From a virus: DNA of 38,282 bases. The stretch's first letter is position 1. Each line of letters starts with the position of its first letter. Below, piece after piece: positions 26,129 to 34,442 of this stretch. The notes beneath the pieces are model-generated. The model saw nothing but the letters and a program-made list of their open reading frames with translations. It was not told the DNA's origin and ran no database searches. The position numbers and the translations under genes are program-made. The stretch is from the IMG/VR virus record IMGVR_UViG_3300042731_011625, positions 1 through 38,282 of that record; one strand, written 5' to 3'.

Positions 26129-27802
26129 ATGACACCTCCTGCAGATGAAGGGTCATTGCGGGCGTTCGAGGCCCAACTCGATCAGCACTACAAGACGCTC
26201 GACTCATGGAGCATGCCCCGCGACGTCGCGATCTACGCAGTGCTCACCGTGCCCGATGCCATGCTGGTCCTGCTGGCACTTGGTCTTGTTCCTCCGCTCG
26301 CAACCGCTCGCCAGACCCAGTTGATAAAGAGCAGTCACGAGAGTGTGGTTCAGGCACTCAGATGGCTGTGTGACACGGAGGGACCAATCGAGGTAAGCAG
26401 CACGTCAGAAGACAGTACGATCAGGGCCGCCCATCATTTCACACAGTTCGCGGCAGACTACGTCGACATTGCCGACTTCCACATGATGTACGGCCGGGGG
26501 CAGGTGACAGTCGATATCGAGGTGAGCACGAAGACCGTGACCTTTGTGCCAGTGGACGCCCCTGGCCTCAGCCCGACGGTAACGTGGCACGAAGACACTC
26601 AGGTGGAACGTGCTCGCGCGCTCGCTCTTACCGGACGGACGAACCCGATGCAGGCGCGCGATGCTCGGAACGCTGCCGAATCGGTGGCATGCACGCTGAA
26701 GGGCGGTTGCGTTCACGTCGGGGGGATACCTGATGAAGTGGCCGAGGCCATGCGTCCGTTTGCCCGCGGCGTCCTCAATCTGGAGATCCTCCCACTCCCC
26801 AATGGGGCGGATCTGATTGGCTTTTCGATGCGCGAATACCGCTGCTTTTGTGAGGCAGTCCTTATATGGAGCTACGTAGCCTTCGGGCAGTATGTAAAGC
26901 AGGCAGGCCAGGGGACGCCACAGAATGAGTGCATGTCTACCCAAGTCGTCGAGACACAGGTGTTTCTCGACAGGGTGAGCACTCTAAGCGGCCTGGCGCA
27001 GAGGACCGCCGAAGAGATACTTGATCGCGTCAGATATCGTCCCTCGCCCAAGGCCGACATCCAATTGCAGCCCTTCTTGCTGGGCAGAGGGAAGCTTGCC
27101 TGGAGCCCGGCGCTCTTCATCCAGCTGCGCCACGAGCGAAACATGCTCAAGCTCATGGCGCGAGGTTCAACAGAACTCAAAGCGCGAGCGGACCTGCTCA
27201 TCGGCAGTCGGGAGCGCCAGCTCGTCGGCCTGATTGCGGAGGTGTTCAGGCGGCATGGATATCAGTTCAAGTATCTGACTCCGATTGCCGGCGGTGGAGA
27301 ATCCGGCGACGTTGACCTGCTTCTTTACCTTGCGAGGAGACCGCACCAAGTCCTCCTGGTCGAAGCGAAAGCACTCCTAACGCCAGACGAGATCAACGAG
27401 GTCGATGAGGCCACGAGGACGCTCATCGGGGCTCAGGACCAACTACGCAAAGCGGTCCGCATCCTGGCGGCAATGCCCGATGGGCAGAAGCGGCAACTGT
27501 TCAGATTCGTGAATTGGACCCAGGTGCGCCATCTGGTGTCAGTTGTAATCGCGAGCGATGTGGAACCACACATGCTGTTCGACCCCCGCGAGATACCTGC
27601 CATCTCGTACAACGCCTTGCGGTGGCGCGTGAGAAACCGCGACTTCCGAAGCCCGGAGAGGTTTGTGCGCGCATGCATCGAGAGACCGTGGCTGGATCGC
27701 GAAGTGACGGTAAGCGAGGATGTTGCGTATAAGGAGATTGGCGTGGGTGACGTCACATACCGTCTACCCACAAAGACCCTCAAGCATCATGCTGTCGGCT
27801 AG
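26129..27802 (+). CDS. large protein with C-terminal PD-(D/E)XK nuclease-like domain
   Basis: The 557-residue protein has an N-terminal part (about 1-350) that I do not recognise, helix-rich at first, with a Cys-containing centre. Residues 375-450 have the pattern of a restriction-endonuclease-like fold: helix LVGLIAEVFRRHGYQFKYL, then GESGDVDLLLYL (Asp394, Asp396), then QVLLVEAKALL with Glu412-Ala-Lys414 as the ExK triplet. A later line SPERFVRACIERPW recalls other NERD-like or Mrr-like proteins only weakly. The gene lies against the phage late operon, between terminase and portal, with no phage homologue expected there. It could be a defence or superinfection gene. No partner toxin, helicase or methyltransferase is adjacent. 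Confidence 0.6.
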   Translation: MTPPADEGSLRAFEAQLDQHYKTLDSWSMPRDVAIYAVLTVPDAMLVLLALGLVPPLATARQTQLIKSSHESVVQALRWLCDTEGPIEVSSTSEDSTIRAAHHFTQFAADYVDIADFHMMYGRGQVTVDIEVSTKTVTFVPVDAPGLSPTVTWHEDTQVERARALALTGRTNPMQARDARNAAESVACTLKGGCVHVGGIPDEVAEAMRPFARGVLNLEILPLPNGADLIGFSMREYRCFCEAVLIWSYVAFGQYVKQAGQGTPQNECMSTQVVETQVFLDRVSTLSGLAQRTAEEILDRVRYRPSPKADIQLQPFLLGRGKLAWSPALFIQLRHERNMLKLMARGSTELKARADLLIGSRERQLVGLIAEVFRRHGYQFKYLTPIAGGGESGDVDLLLYLARRPHQVLLVEAKALLTPDEINEVDEATRTLIGAQDQLRKAVRILAAMPDGQKRQLFRFVNWTQVRHLVSVVIASDVEPHMLFDPREIPAISYNALRWRVRNRDFRSPERFVRACIERPWLDREVTVSEDVAYKEIGVGDVTYRLPTKTLKHHAVG

Positions 27803-27994
27803 CGTGCGTTGACCGTCATCTGTCCAACAGGGAAAGGAAGTGGGCGATGCCAACTTCGCCGTTAGGGTTCAGATCGGCCGGTCAGCAGTCCTGGCCACCG
27901 CAGCCCCACGCCGCCGGGAGATGACCCTCTCTGCTTCCCGTTCCGCGCCCACAAGCGTATCGGGCCGATGTAGCCAAAAGCTACGGAGCAGTGA

Positions 27995-28180
27995 TCATCC
28001 TGTGGTCGTCTCATGAGTCGTGATGCGCCGGCCACAGTGGCGGCACTCCCGCCGGCGCCGGAGCTTTGTTCCGCATATGGGGCGCGTGTAGAGCACGCGC
28101 CAATGACGGCATCCACAGCGCGGGCAGACGATGCCCTTCCCATCCTGCGGGTCCTTGGGCGACGCGCTGCTGGGCTTCAC
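27995..28180 (-). CDS. NrdR-like small zinc ribbon protein
   Basis: The 61-residue product starts at a GTG that overlaps the terminase stop by GTGA. It consists almost entirely of a zinc ribbon: CPRCGCRHWRVLYTRP, then RRRRECRHCGRRITTHE. This is the same pattern as the N-terminal ribbon of NrdR (CPxCG...VxDTR...RRRREC..C..RFTTYE), but the ATP-cone domain of NrdR is absent. A DNA-binding role is plausible from the Arg-rich knuckle. It could regulate phage genes or help the terminase, being coupled to it. No experimental family function is claimed. Confidence 0.7.
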   Translation of the reverse strand: MKPSSASPKDPQDGKGIVCPRCGCRHWRVLYTRPICGTKLRRRRECRHCGRRITTHETTTG

Positions 28181-30453
28181 CGTTTGGCCTCCCGCAGGGC
28201 CGAGAGCCTGAGCCGTGGCCGCGCGGCGACGGGCTTCGGGTCCGTCCCGAAGAGCACCGCCCCCTCGATCGAGGCCGCAACCGCCGCACCGACCAGGCAG
28301 TCAAGCCAGTGGTTGTCCGACCCGGAGAGCCGTACCTTCCATTCGTCGACCGTCCGCCCGCGGCCCTCGGTTTTGATCCGGTACTCCGCCGTCAGGTGCT
28401 CGACGAGCAGGCGGTGCTGGTCGGGCCTCCGGCCGAAAAGAGACAGGCATCCAGGGTCTCCTATCGGCACGGCAAGCCGCGCCTGGATGAACGACTTCCA
28501 GTAGTTCGCATCGAAGACAACGTGCCGCACCGCCCGCCGCCCGGTGACGTTGGGGATGCGCCAGTTGTGGCCCACGCGGTCACCGCGCTTCCGCTTGTAC
28601 TCGCTGAACGGGATGCTGGAGGCACCGACGTAGCGGCCGTGGCTGGGTATGACCACGGCCGCGTGCGGCGACTGGCGGCAGAACTGGTAGACGACATCCG
28701 TCGATGACCCCCAGTTGGCGTCGATGAGGCATCGGTCGATCCTCACCACCGCGCCGTCGTCGCGCCTCCACTCGCGCGACAGGTACTGCCCCGCCAGCGC
28801 TTCGAGCCCCGCGTAGATCGCGCCCTCCAGCCCCGCGCGCGGCACAGCGGTCATGAGCGTGCGCCGAACCTCCCGCAGCGTGAAGTAGGCCTGCTTCTGA
28901 TCGGGGTAGGTGCCGTAGTCGATGACGTAGCCGGTGAAGTCGTCCTCCCACGCCGCCACGAGGAAGAAGAGTGCCTTCGCTTGCACGTCGATGAACATGG
29001 CCAGGTGAGTGCAACCGATGGGGACCTCGCCGCGCCGGTGGCCATTGGTCTTGGTGGCGATCGCGTCCGGGGTGAGCAGCTCATCGTCCGGCACCTCCTC
29101 CGGAAGCGGCTCGTTCTGGTATTCGGCCCAGAACGCAACCTCGTCCTGGAGCTTCAGGTTGATCGCGTGCTGGACGGCCGACAGCTCGTCGTGGTTGAAC
29201 CGGGCGGGCCAGGCGATCACAGCGCCTTGGTCCATCGCCTCGCGATGGCGCCGGTAGTATTCGGTCGCGGCCGCGATCCCTTGGTCACTTCTCAGCCCCT
29301 CCGCTCGCAGCTCGGCGTACCGAGCCCACAGTGCCTCGTCGGTCGGGAAGGCGTAGACCATCTTGGTCCGCTCGCCCTGCCACTGCGGGTGCTTCTCGCG
29401 GTCGAGGATGCGGTCGGCCATGTCCTCAGGGCGGACGACGGTCAGAGTCATGAGGCCGGCGATCTTGCGCCCGGGCCCGGCGAGACCGAGGATGGCGCCG
29501 GCCAGGATCCGCTCCCGTGCGGCACACTGGGACGGGCTGCGCGCCGACTCGTCGGTCTGCGGGTCGTCGATGAGCACCAGCGACGGCCGCACCGACTGCC
29601 CGTCCGGCCGCTTGTATTTCATGCCGCGGATGCGCCCCGTGATGCCCGCCACGCGAATGATGGCGCCGCTGGCCTTGGAGTCGCCGATCGTGGGCAGGAC
29701 GATCTCCCGGGCCGTCCAGCCGATGTGTGTTGGCTTGCCCTGGTAGAGCTGGCCGCCCGCGCGCTGGTGGATACCTTCGAGGCAGTGGATCGGGTAGACC
29801 ACCTCCGGGAAGTCCTGCAACAGCCGCTCGTTGTTTTCCAACTCGGCCTTGATGGACTCCAACATGCTGGCCGCATGCTCTTCGTCGGCCCCGATCAGGG
29901 CGACAAACTCCCGGTGGCCATAGAGCATGGCCCAGAGGCACGCGGTCTCGCATATTGAACTCTTCCCTGCGGCCCGCGGCATGGCCATCGCAAACAGACC
30001 TCCCTTGAGCACGGCTTGCTCGATCTTGGCGATGACCTTGAGGTGGTCGTCGGACCAGGGCAGGTGAAAAGTGAGGGGAAGGTAGGCCTCGCAGAACCGT
30101 CGGAAGTCGCGCTGGCAATCGGCCTTGCGCCCTGGTTCGACGACCTCGGGTAGATCCCCGATGTTGCGGCCTGACATCGACAGCGCAAGGTTCCGCGCCC
30201 GGGCCCGCTCGCGCAGGGCGTCATAGCTGGTGAGCTGGTCCTCAGCGGGCTCGGGCTTCGGGGCGTGGCGGATTGACACGAGCCAGGCGACGTACCGGAA
30301 GAGATCGACGGTCTTGGCGTCGCCGATTCGGTAGCCAGCCCGCGTCCGATGCCGGTACAGCTGCCGCTCGGTAATCACCTCGCCGAGCGGCGTGGAGTTG
30401 AGCAGCCGGCACAGTTCTGCTGGCTTCAGCTTGCGGGGGTCAACCGCCACCAT
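28177..30453 (-). CDS. terminase large subunit with N-terminal HTH-like extension
   Basis: The 758-residue product starts at 30453, inside the end of the TerS-like gene (14-base overlap). Residues 1-60 form a helical DNA-binding-like module (LCRLLNSTPLGEVITERQL ... LFRYVAWLV). The ATPase follows: a Walker A variant MPRAAGKSS near residue 166, then Walker B LVLIDDPQTDES near 310. The C-terminal RNase H-like nuclease is marked by AMFIDVQAKALF, CLIDANWGSS and a final SDNHWLDCLVGAAVAA. It packages DNA into the prohead. It is longer than many TerL proteins (about 450-650) because of the extra N-terminal module. Confidence 0.9.
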   Translation of the reverse strand: MVAVDPRKLKPAELCRLLNSTPLGEVITERQLYRHRTRAGYRIGDAKTVDLFRYVAWLVSIRHAPKPEPAEDQLTSYDALRERARARNLALSMSGRNIGDLPEVVEPGRKADCQRDFRRFCEAYLPLTFHLPWSDDHLKVIAKIEQAVLKGGLFAMAMPRAAGKSSICETACLWAMLYGHREFVALIGADEEHAASMLESIKAELENNERLLQDFPEVVYPIHCLEGIHQRAGGQLYQGKPTHIGWTAREIVLPTIGDSKASGAIIRVAGITGRIRGMKYKRPDGQSVRPSLVLIDDPQTDESARSPSQCAARERILAGAILGLAGPGRKIAGLMTLTVVRPEDMADRILDREKHPQWQGERTKMVYAFPTDEALWARYAELRAEGLRSDQGIAAATEYYRRHREAMDQGAVIAWPARFNHDELSAVQHAINLKLQDEVAFWAEYQNEPLPEEVPDDELLTPDAIATKTNGHRRGEVPIGCTHLAMFIDVQAKALFFLVAAWEDDFTGYVIDYGTYPDQKQAYFTLREVRRTLMTAVPRAGLEGAIYAGLEALAGQYLSREWRRDDGAVVRIDRCLIDANWGSSTDVVYQFCRQSPHAAVVIPSHGRYVGASSIPFSEYKRKRGDRVGHNWRIPNVTGRRAVRHVVFDANYWKSFIQARLAVPIGDPGCLSLFGRRPDQHRLLVEHLTAEYRIKTEGRGRTVDEWKVRLSGSDNHWLDCLVGAAVAASIEGAVLFGTDPKPVAARPRLRLSALREAKR

Positions 30454-30715
30454 GGCCCATCTCCTTGACCAGCCACGCGGCGTAGTGCACGAGGTTGAGA
30501 GTGCCATCGGCGTTGGTGGGAGCGCCGGCGTCGAGGTCGGCCCGGAGCATCGCCTCGGTCACGGCCGTGCCACTCAGCCGCGACAGCACGCGCGCGGCGT
30601 CGGCCAGGGGGAGCGCGGCCGGGCGCAGGCGGGCTTCACCCTCCGCAGGGCTGTCGACCTGGGGCGACCTGGGCGATGTGGGGTAGGGCACTTGTGGGCA
30701 ACTCCAGAATTTCAT
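30440..30715 (-). CDS. terminase small subunit-like protein
   Basis: The 91-residue product begins MKFWSCPQVPYP and has a Pro/Ser-rich linker and then a compact helical domain: DAARVLSRLSGTAVTEAMLR followed by LNLVHYAAWLVKE. This domain is similar by eye to the N-terminal module of the adjoining TerL. The position directly upstream of TerL and the size suit a small terminase subunit that recognises the packaging site. The ribosome binding site is weak and the start could be elsewhere. It is divergent from the plus-strand operon that begins 90 bases away, so the gap should hold promoters for both. Confidence 0.55.
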   Translation of the reverse strand: MKFWSCPQVPYPTSPRSPQVDSPAEGEARLRPAALPLADAARVLSRLSGTAVTEAMLRADLDAGAPTNADGTLNLVHYAAWLVKEMGHGGG

Positions 30716-30805
30716 GCAGCCCGGCGGAATCGCCTTGATGTCTGCGAAAACCCATGGCTCACATGTGCTCCCCGGCCGCGGCCGCGGGCAGAAAGGAGCA
30801 CACGC

Positions 30806-31063
30806 ATGTTCATCAAGCAGGTCGTGGTTGAGGGCGTCGCCGGCGACGTCGAGATCACCCACGTCGAGCAGGCCGCCCGCGTCACTGTGGGCGGTCGCGT
30901 TATCTGTGAGCTGCGCCCAACGGATAACGACGACACCCGGTGGGCCGCGGCGGTTGTCGCTGCAGCCAAGATCTGCGGCACCGACCGGCGCGGGCGGCCC
31001 AACGCCACCAACAGCATGATCCACGACGTGCTCCGCGAGCTGAAGCGCGTCGCTGGCTGCTGA
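30806..31063 (+). CDS. small phage protein of unknown function (start of plus-strand operon)
   Basis: The 85-residue product starts at 30806 after a strong AAAGGAG site 7 bases away; the longer frame upstream has no such site and overlaps another gene. The first half is a beta meander ([19 protein letters not shown], then [12 protein letters not shown]); the second half is helical ([11 protein letters not shown] ... [15 protein letters not shown]). I do not recognise the family. It is the first of four small genes that run against the late operon and end at an intrinsic terminator, which fits an early or regulatory operon. Confidence 0.65.
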   Translation: MFIKQVVVEGVAGDVEITHVEQAARVTVGGRVICELRPTDNDDTRWAAAVVAAAKICGTDRRGRPNATNSMIHDVLRELKRVAGC

Positions 31064-31137
31064 CCCCAGACCCAAACACGCGAGCCGAGCGCGGGCTCGG
31101 CCGCATTCCCCAACCCCGTTCCGAAAGGAGCATTCAG

Positions 31138-31560
31138 ATGGCCAAGAAGAAGACCAAGACGAAGAAGACCCGTACGAAGAGGGCCACGGCGAAGTCGAAG
31201 CGGACGCGGAAGCCGCGCACCAGCGCCGGCGCCGCCCGCACCCAGGCTGCGGCCAAGGTCAAGGCGGCACCGGCGGCCAAGAAGCAGGCCAAGGCGCCGC
31301 GCAAGCCGAAGGGCGGCGGCAAGATGAGCGGCCTCGACGCGGCCGCCAAGGTCCTCGCCGAGGAAGGCGCGCCGATGCGGTGCAAGGACATGGCCGAGAC
31401 GGCGATCGCCAAGGGCTACTGGAAACCTGGAGGCAAGACGCCCCAGGCGACCCTCTATGCCGCGATCAGCCGTGAGATCGCCAGCAAGGGGAAGGACGCC
31501 CGCTTCGAGAAGGTCGACCGCGGCTGCTTCCGGCTCCGCCCCCGGAAGAAGGGAGCGTGA
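31138..31560 (+). CDS. histone H1-like tail fused to HARE-HTH domain
   Basis: The 140-residue product has an N-terminal 65-residue tail of Lys, Ala, Arg, Pro and Thr, like bacterial histone H1-like proteins (for example [18 protein letters not shown]), with no hydrophobic core. From about residue 64, [40 protein letters not shown] and the final [12 protein letters not shown] give a HARE-HTH winged-helix domain, found in chromatin and restriction proteins. The start at 31138 has a GAAAGGAG site. Together this suggests a DNA-coating or nucleoid-type regulator. Its target and effect are unknown. Confidence 0.85.
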   Translation: MAKKKTKTKKTRTKRATAKSKRTRKPRTSAGAARTQAAAKVKAAPAAKKQAKAPRKPKGGGKMSGLDAAAKVLAEEGAPMRCKDMAETAIAKGYWKPGGKTPQATLYAAISREIASKGKDARFEKVDRGCFRLRPRKKGA

Positions 31561-31563
31561 CCG

Positions 31564-31926
31564 ATGAGCGGCGCGACCGACCGCAGCGAACACTTCGCCG
31601 TCGCCGGTGACCACCTCGTCCGCTCGGTGGTCCCGGCCCGCGGCATCCCGTACGAGCACCGCTGCCCCCGCGCGGCATACGAGACGATCGCCCACGCCGC
31701 GGAGCTGTTCAGCACCGAGAGCGGCAACCGCGGCTTCACTCTCGAGGAACTCGCCGAGGCGGCGGGCACGCCGAGCACGCAGGCCGCGGTGGCGCTCGCA
31801 TTCATGAAGGAGCGGGGCTGCGTGGTGACGCGGTACCGCCGCAACTTCGCGGCGGGCGGCTGCCTCTTCGAAGACGCGATGACCGAGTATTGGGCGCTCG
31901 CCGAGATGGGCAAAGAGGAGGCCTGA
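31564..31926 (+). CDS. winged-helix-like small phage protein
   Basis: The 120-residue product has a middle with helices typical of a winged-helix: AAYETIAHAAELFST, then GFTLEELAEAAGTPSTQAAV and ALAFMKERGCVVTRYRRNFA. The second helix would lie in the DNA groove. The final part is acidic (FEDAMTEYWALAEMGKEEA). A GGGAG site precedes the ATG and the gene follows the HARE-HTH gene by 3 bases. I infer a DNA-binding regulator, without a family name. Confidence 0.6.
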   Translation: MSGATDRSEHFAVAGDHLVRSVVPARGIPYEHRCPRAAYETIAHAAELFSTESGNRGFTLEELAEAAGTPSTQAAVALAFMKERGCVVTRYRRNFAAGGCLFEDAMTEYWALAEMGKEEA

Positions 31927-31929
31927 GCC

Positions 31930-32154
31930 ATGAACGCCCGTAAACTCCAGGACCTGCTGCGCGACCTGCTGGAAGAACTGCTCATCGCACGCGATGACGC
32001 CGACGACCCCCTCGCCGACCTGGCCGACCGCACGGACGAGATTCGGCAAATCTGCTCTTTTGACGACGCCGGCGTCCTGACCACCGACAAGGGGCTGGTC
32101 ATCGAGTGTGACGACGGCAGCGAATACCAGGTGACGATCGTCCGAAGCCGCTGA
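31930..32154 (+). CDS. small acidic phage protein of unknown function
   Basis: The 74-residue product has an acidic helical start (LQDLLRDLLEELLIARDDAD) and a beta end (GLVIECDDGSEYQVTIVRSR). An AGGAGG site lies about 9 bases before the ATG, the strongest in this operon. It is the last of the four plus-strand genes, and an intrinsic terminator begins about 22 bases after it. The strong acidity contrasts with the basic histone-like gene two positions upstream; whether they interact is unknown. I do not recognise the family. Confidence 0.65.
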   Translation: MNARKLQDLLRDLLEELLIARDDADDPLADLADRTDEIRQICSFDDAGVLTTDKGLVIECDDGSEYQVTIVRSR

Positions 32155-32176
32155 GCCAATCCAACCACGCACACAC

Positions 32177-32199
32177 GACGCCCCGTTGGGGGCGTCTTT
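32177..32199 (+). terminator. intrinsic terminator of the plus-strand operon
   Basis: GACGCCCC (32177-32184) and GGGGCGTC (32189-32196) form a perfect 8-bp stem with the GTTG loop, followed by TTTC. It lies 22 bases after the stop of the last plus-strand gene of that operon. Confidence 0.8.
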
Positions 32200-32313
32200 C
32201 TCCGGTCTGCCGGTCCACCCTGCAGGCTGCACTACGGCGAGTGCGTCCACCGCGTCCACCAGGCGATAGACTCCGAGCGAACCGACCTGCTCTGAGCGGG
32301 AGCGATTACAATC

Positions 32314-33084
32314 GTGCTCATGAGGCTCTCGCAGCAGCTCGTGGAGCATGCGTTCCGTATGCACGCGTCGGTCTACAACGAGCAGAGACTGTGGCGCATC
32401 CCGTACCACCTCGAGTGCTGGGGGCGGGCCAAGTCGGCGTTCGACGACCATTCGTTCCCAGACTTCGAGTGGCTTTACGGCCAGTTGAAGCGCCGGTGGC
32501 AGGCGTTTCGCAACGCACGTTCTACGCCCTGGTCGGCGCGCAGGACGTTTGATCACCTGGCCGGCCTCGGCCAGCGTTGGCGGCGCTCGGCGCTTCGGGA
32601 TATGACTGACGCCGACGTTCCTGGATGCTGGCGGATTCTGAAGTCGATGACCGGTCTGAAACCTCTCACGTACGGCCCGTCGGTCGTCGCCATCTCGAAG
32701 TTCCTGCACTTCTGGAATCCGCGCCTCTTTGTGATCGTCGATGACGCAGTCGTGTGGAGATGGGTGTTCGGGCACCGTTGGCTCCGACGGCTGATGTCCG
32801 GAACACGACGGCGTATCGCGACGCTGATCGACGGCACTTCGGAGACCATGTCGGACGGGGCCTGTGACCTGCTGTCCTACCTGGCGATCGTGCGATGGTC
32901 CGCAGAAGTGGTTGAGAGCAACGCGGCGATTATGGAGTGCTTCGCTAGGCACGTGGCGCGCCACGCCGAAGGCACACCGATTGACGTGCCGCTGGACAGC
33001 TATGACGCGGCGGCGATGGAATGGCTGCTCCTCGGTCTCGTTGAGATCCCGCCTGCAGGCGTTGGCGAAGCGGGCGCCGATTGA
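32314..33084 (+). CDS. orphan plus-strand protein of unknown function (possible cargo gene)
   Basis: The start is given as the GTG at 32314, 11 bases after a GGGAG site; an ATG at 32320 is an alternative. The 256-residue product is rich in Trp, Arg and His. The line YGPSVVAISKFLHFWNPRLF and the following VIVDDAVVWRW recall the S-K-hLHFxxPxLFPIxD pattern of uncharacterised single-domain proteins of mobile elements. No signal, membrane segment or metal motif is evident. It is convergent with the DNA methyltransferase, with four bases between the stops. Its isolated position on the opposite strand suggests an acquired cargo gene. Function is unknown. Confidence 0.55.
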   Translation: MLMRLSQQLVEHAFRMHASVYNEQRLWRIPYHLECWGRAKSAFDDHSFPDFEWLYGQLKRRWQAFRNARSTPWSARRTFDHLAGLGQRWRRSALRDMTDADVPGCWRILKSMTGLKPLTYGPSVVAISKFLHFWNPRLFVIVDDAVVWRWVFGHRWLRRLMSGTRRRIATLIDGTSETMSDGACDLLSYLAIVRWSAEVVESNAAIMECFARHVARHAEGTPIDVPLDSYDAAAMEWLLLGLVEIPPAGVGEAGAD

Positions 33085-33088
33085 GGGA

Positions 33089-34414
33089 TCATTCACCGAC
33101 CTTCTCCCTTGCCGTGTCGACTCGCTCCGCCCTGCGGCCGGTGAACTTCTCCCATCTCTCGCGGATCACGTCGCAATACGCTGGGTCGAGCTCCATGAGG
33201 AACGCCCGCCGGCCGTGCTGCTCGCCAGCGATCAGCGTCGAACCCGAGCCGCCAAAGAGGTCGAGCACGTTCTCGCCCGGCTGTGACGAGTACTGCAGTG
33301 CCCGGGCCGCCAGTTCGACGGGCTTCTCCGTGAGATGCACCATTGCGTTGGGGTTGACCTTCTTGACCGGCCAGAGGTCCGGCACGTTGTTTGGCCCGAA
33401 AAATTGGTGCGCGGCGCCCTCCCGCCAGCCGTAGAAGCACCACTCGTGGTCGCCCATGAAGTCCTTGCGCGTGAGGACCGGATGCTGCTTGTGCCAGATG
33501 ATCGCTTGGCTGAAGTACAGACCGCAGGCCTTGAGCACAGGCGGGTAGTTGCCCACGTTGGCGTAGCCGCCCCAGATGTAGAAGGCCCGGCCGGGCGCGA
33601 GCACGCGGGCGATGTTTCCGAACCACGCGTGCAGCAGGCGCATGAACTCGTCGTCCGAGACGAAGTCGTTGACCAGCGGCCGATCCTTGGCCCGCATCTT
33701 CCGGCCAGTCGGCTTGGCGACCTCCGGCCGGCGGGCCAGGTCGAAGCCCTGGTGGTGCTTTAGACCGGGCTCGCCGAAGGACGACAGCCCCGCCGCGATG
33801 GCGTTGTTGCTCCGCGGCTCGACCCGCACGTTGTAGGGCGGGTCGGTGTTGACCAAGTGGACTGCGGCGCCCTCGAGGAGCCGATCGACGTCGGCGGCAT
33901 TGCCAGCATCGCCGCAGAGCAGGCGGTGGTTGCCCAGCAGCCACAGATCGCCCGGCTCGGTGACAGGCTCGTCCGGCGGCTCGGGCACGTCGTCAGGATC
34001 GGTGTGGCCGGGCGTGCCCGCCGGCGCCAGCAACGTGCTGAGCTCGGCCTCGTCGAAGCCGAGCAGGCCCAGGTCATAATCCATCGATTGCAGCTCGCCG
34101 AGCTCGAGCGGCAGCAGCTCGGGGTCCCACTCGGCCAGCTCTGCGCTCTTGTTGTCGGCGATGCGGTAGGCCTTGATCTGGGCCGGCAACAGGTCCCGGG
34201 CGACGTGGACCGGTACCTTCAGCAGGCCCAGCCTCTGGGCGGCCTTGTAGCGGGTGTGGCCGCAGATGATCACACCGTCGGCGTCCACGACGATCGGCTG
34301 GCGGAAGCCGAACTCCCGGATCGAGTTGGCCACGGCCTCGACGGCCGCGTCGTTGAGCCGGGGGTTCTTCTCGTAGGGCGCGATGTCAGAGATTGGGCGA
34401 CTCTCGGTCTTCAT
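33089..34414 (-). CDS. ParB-like nuclease/DNA methyltransferase fusion
   Basis: The 441-residue product starts with a ParB/Srx-type domain: ISDIAPYEKNPRLN, then GFRQPIVVDADGVIICGHTR (GHTR box) in the first 90 residues. The remainder is an amino-methyltransferase of the beta arrangement, with NTDPPYNV (DPPY 191-194) before VLDLFGGSGSTL near residue 395. It should make N6-methyladenine or N4-methylcytosine. A strong AAGGAGG site precedes the ATG. No restriction enzyme lies beside it, so it is an orphan methylase, as often in phages, where it may block host restriction or mark packaging or replication sites. Confidence 0.9.
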   Translation of the reverse strand: MKTESRPISDIAPYEKNPRLNDAAVEAVANSIREFGFRQPIVVDADGVIICGHTRYKAAQRLGLLKVPVHVARDLLPAQIKAYRIADNKSAELAEWDPELLPLELGELQSMDYDLGLLGFDEAELSTLLAPAGTPGHTDPDDVPEPPDEPVTEPGDLWLLGNHRLLCGDAGNAADVDRLLEGAAVHLVNTDPPYNVRVEPRSNNAIAAGLSSFGEPGLKHHQGFDLARRPEVAKPTGRKMRAKDRPLVNDFVSDDEFMRLLHAWFGNIARVLAPGRAFYIWGGYANVGNYPPVLKACGLYFSQAIIWHKQHPVLTRKDFMGDHEWCFYGWREGAAHQFFGPNNVPDLWPVKKVNPNAMVHLTEKPVELAARALQYSSQPGENVLDLFGGSGSTLIAGEQHGRRAFLMELDPAYCDVIRERWEKFTGRRAERVDTAREKVGE

Positions 34415-34442
34415 GTGGTGGCCTCCTTGCCCGGCGCGTGTC

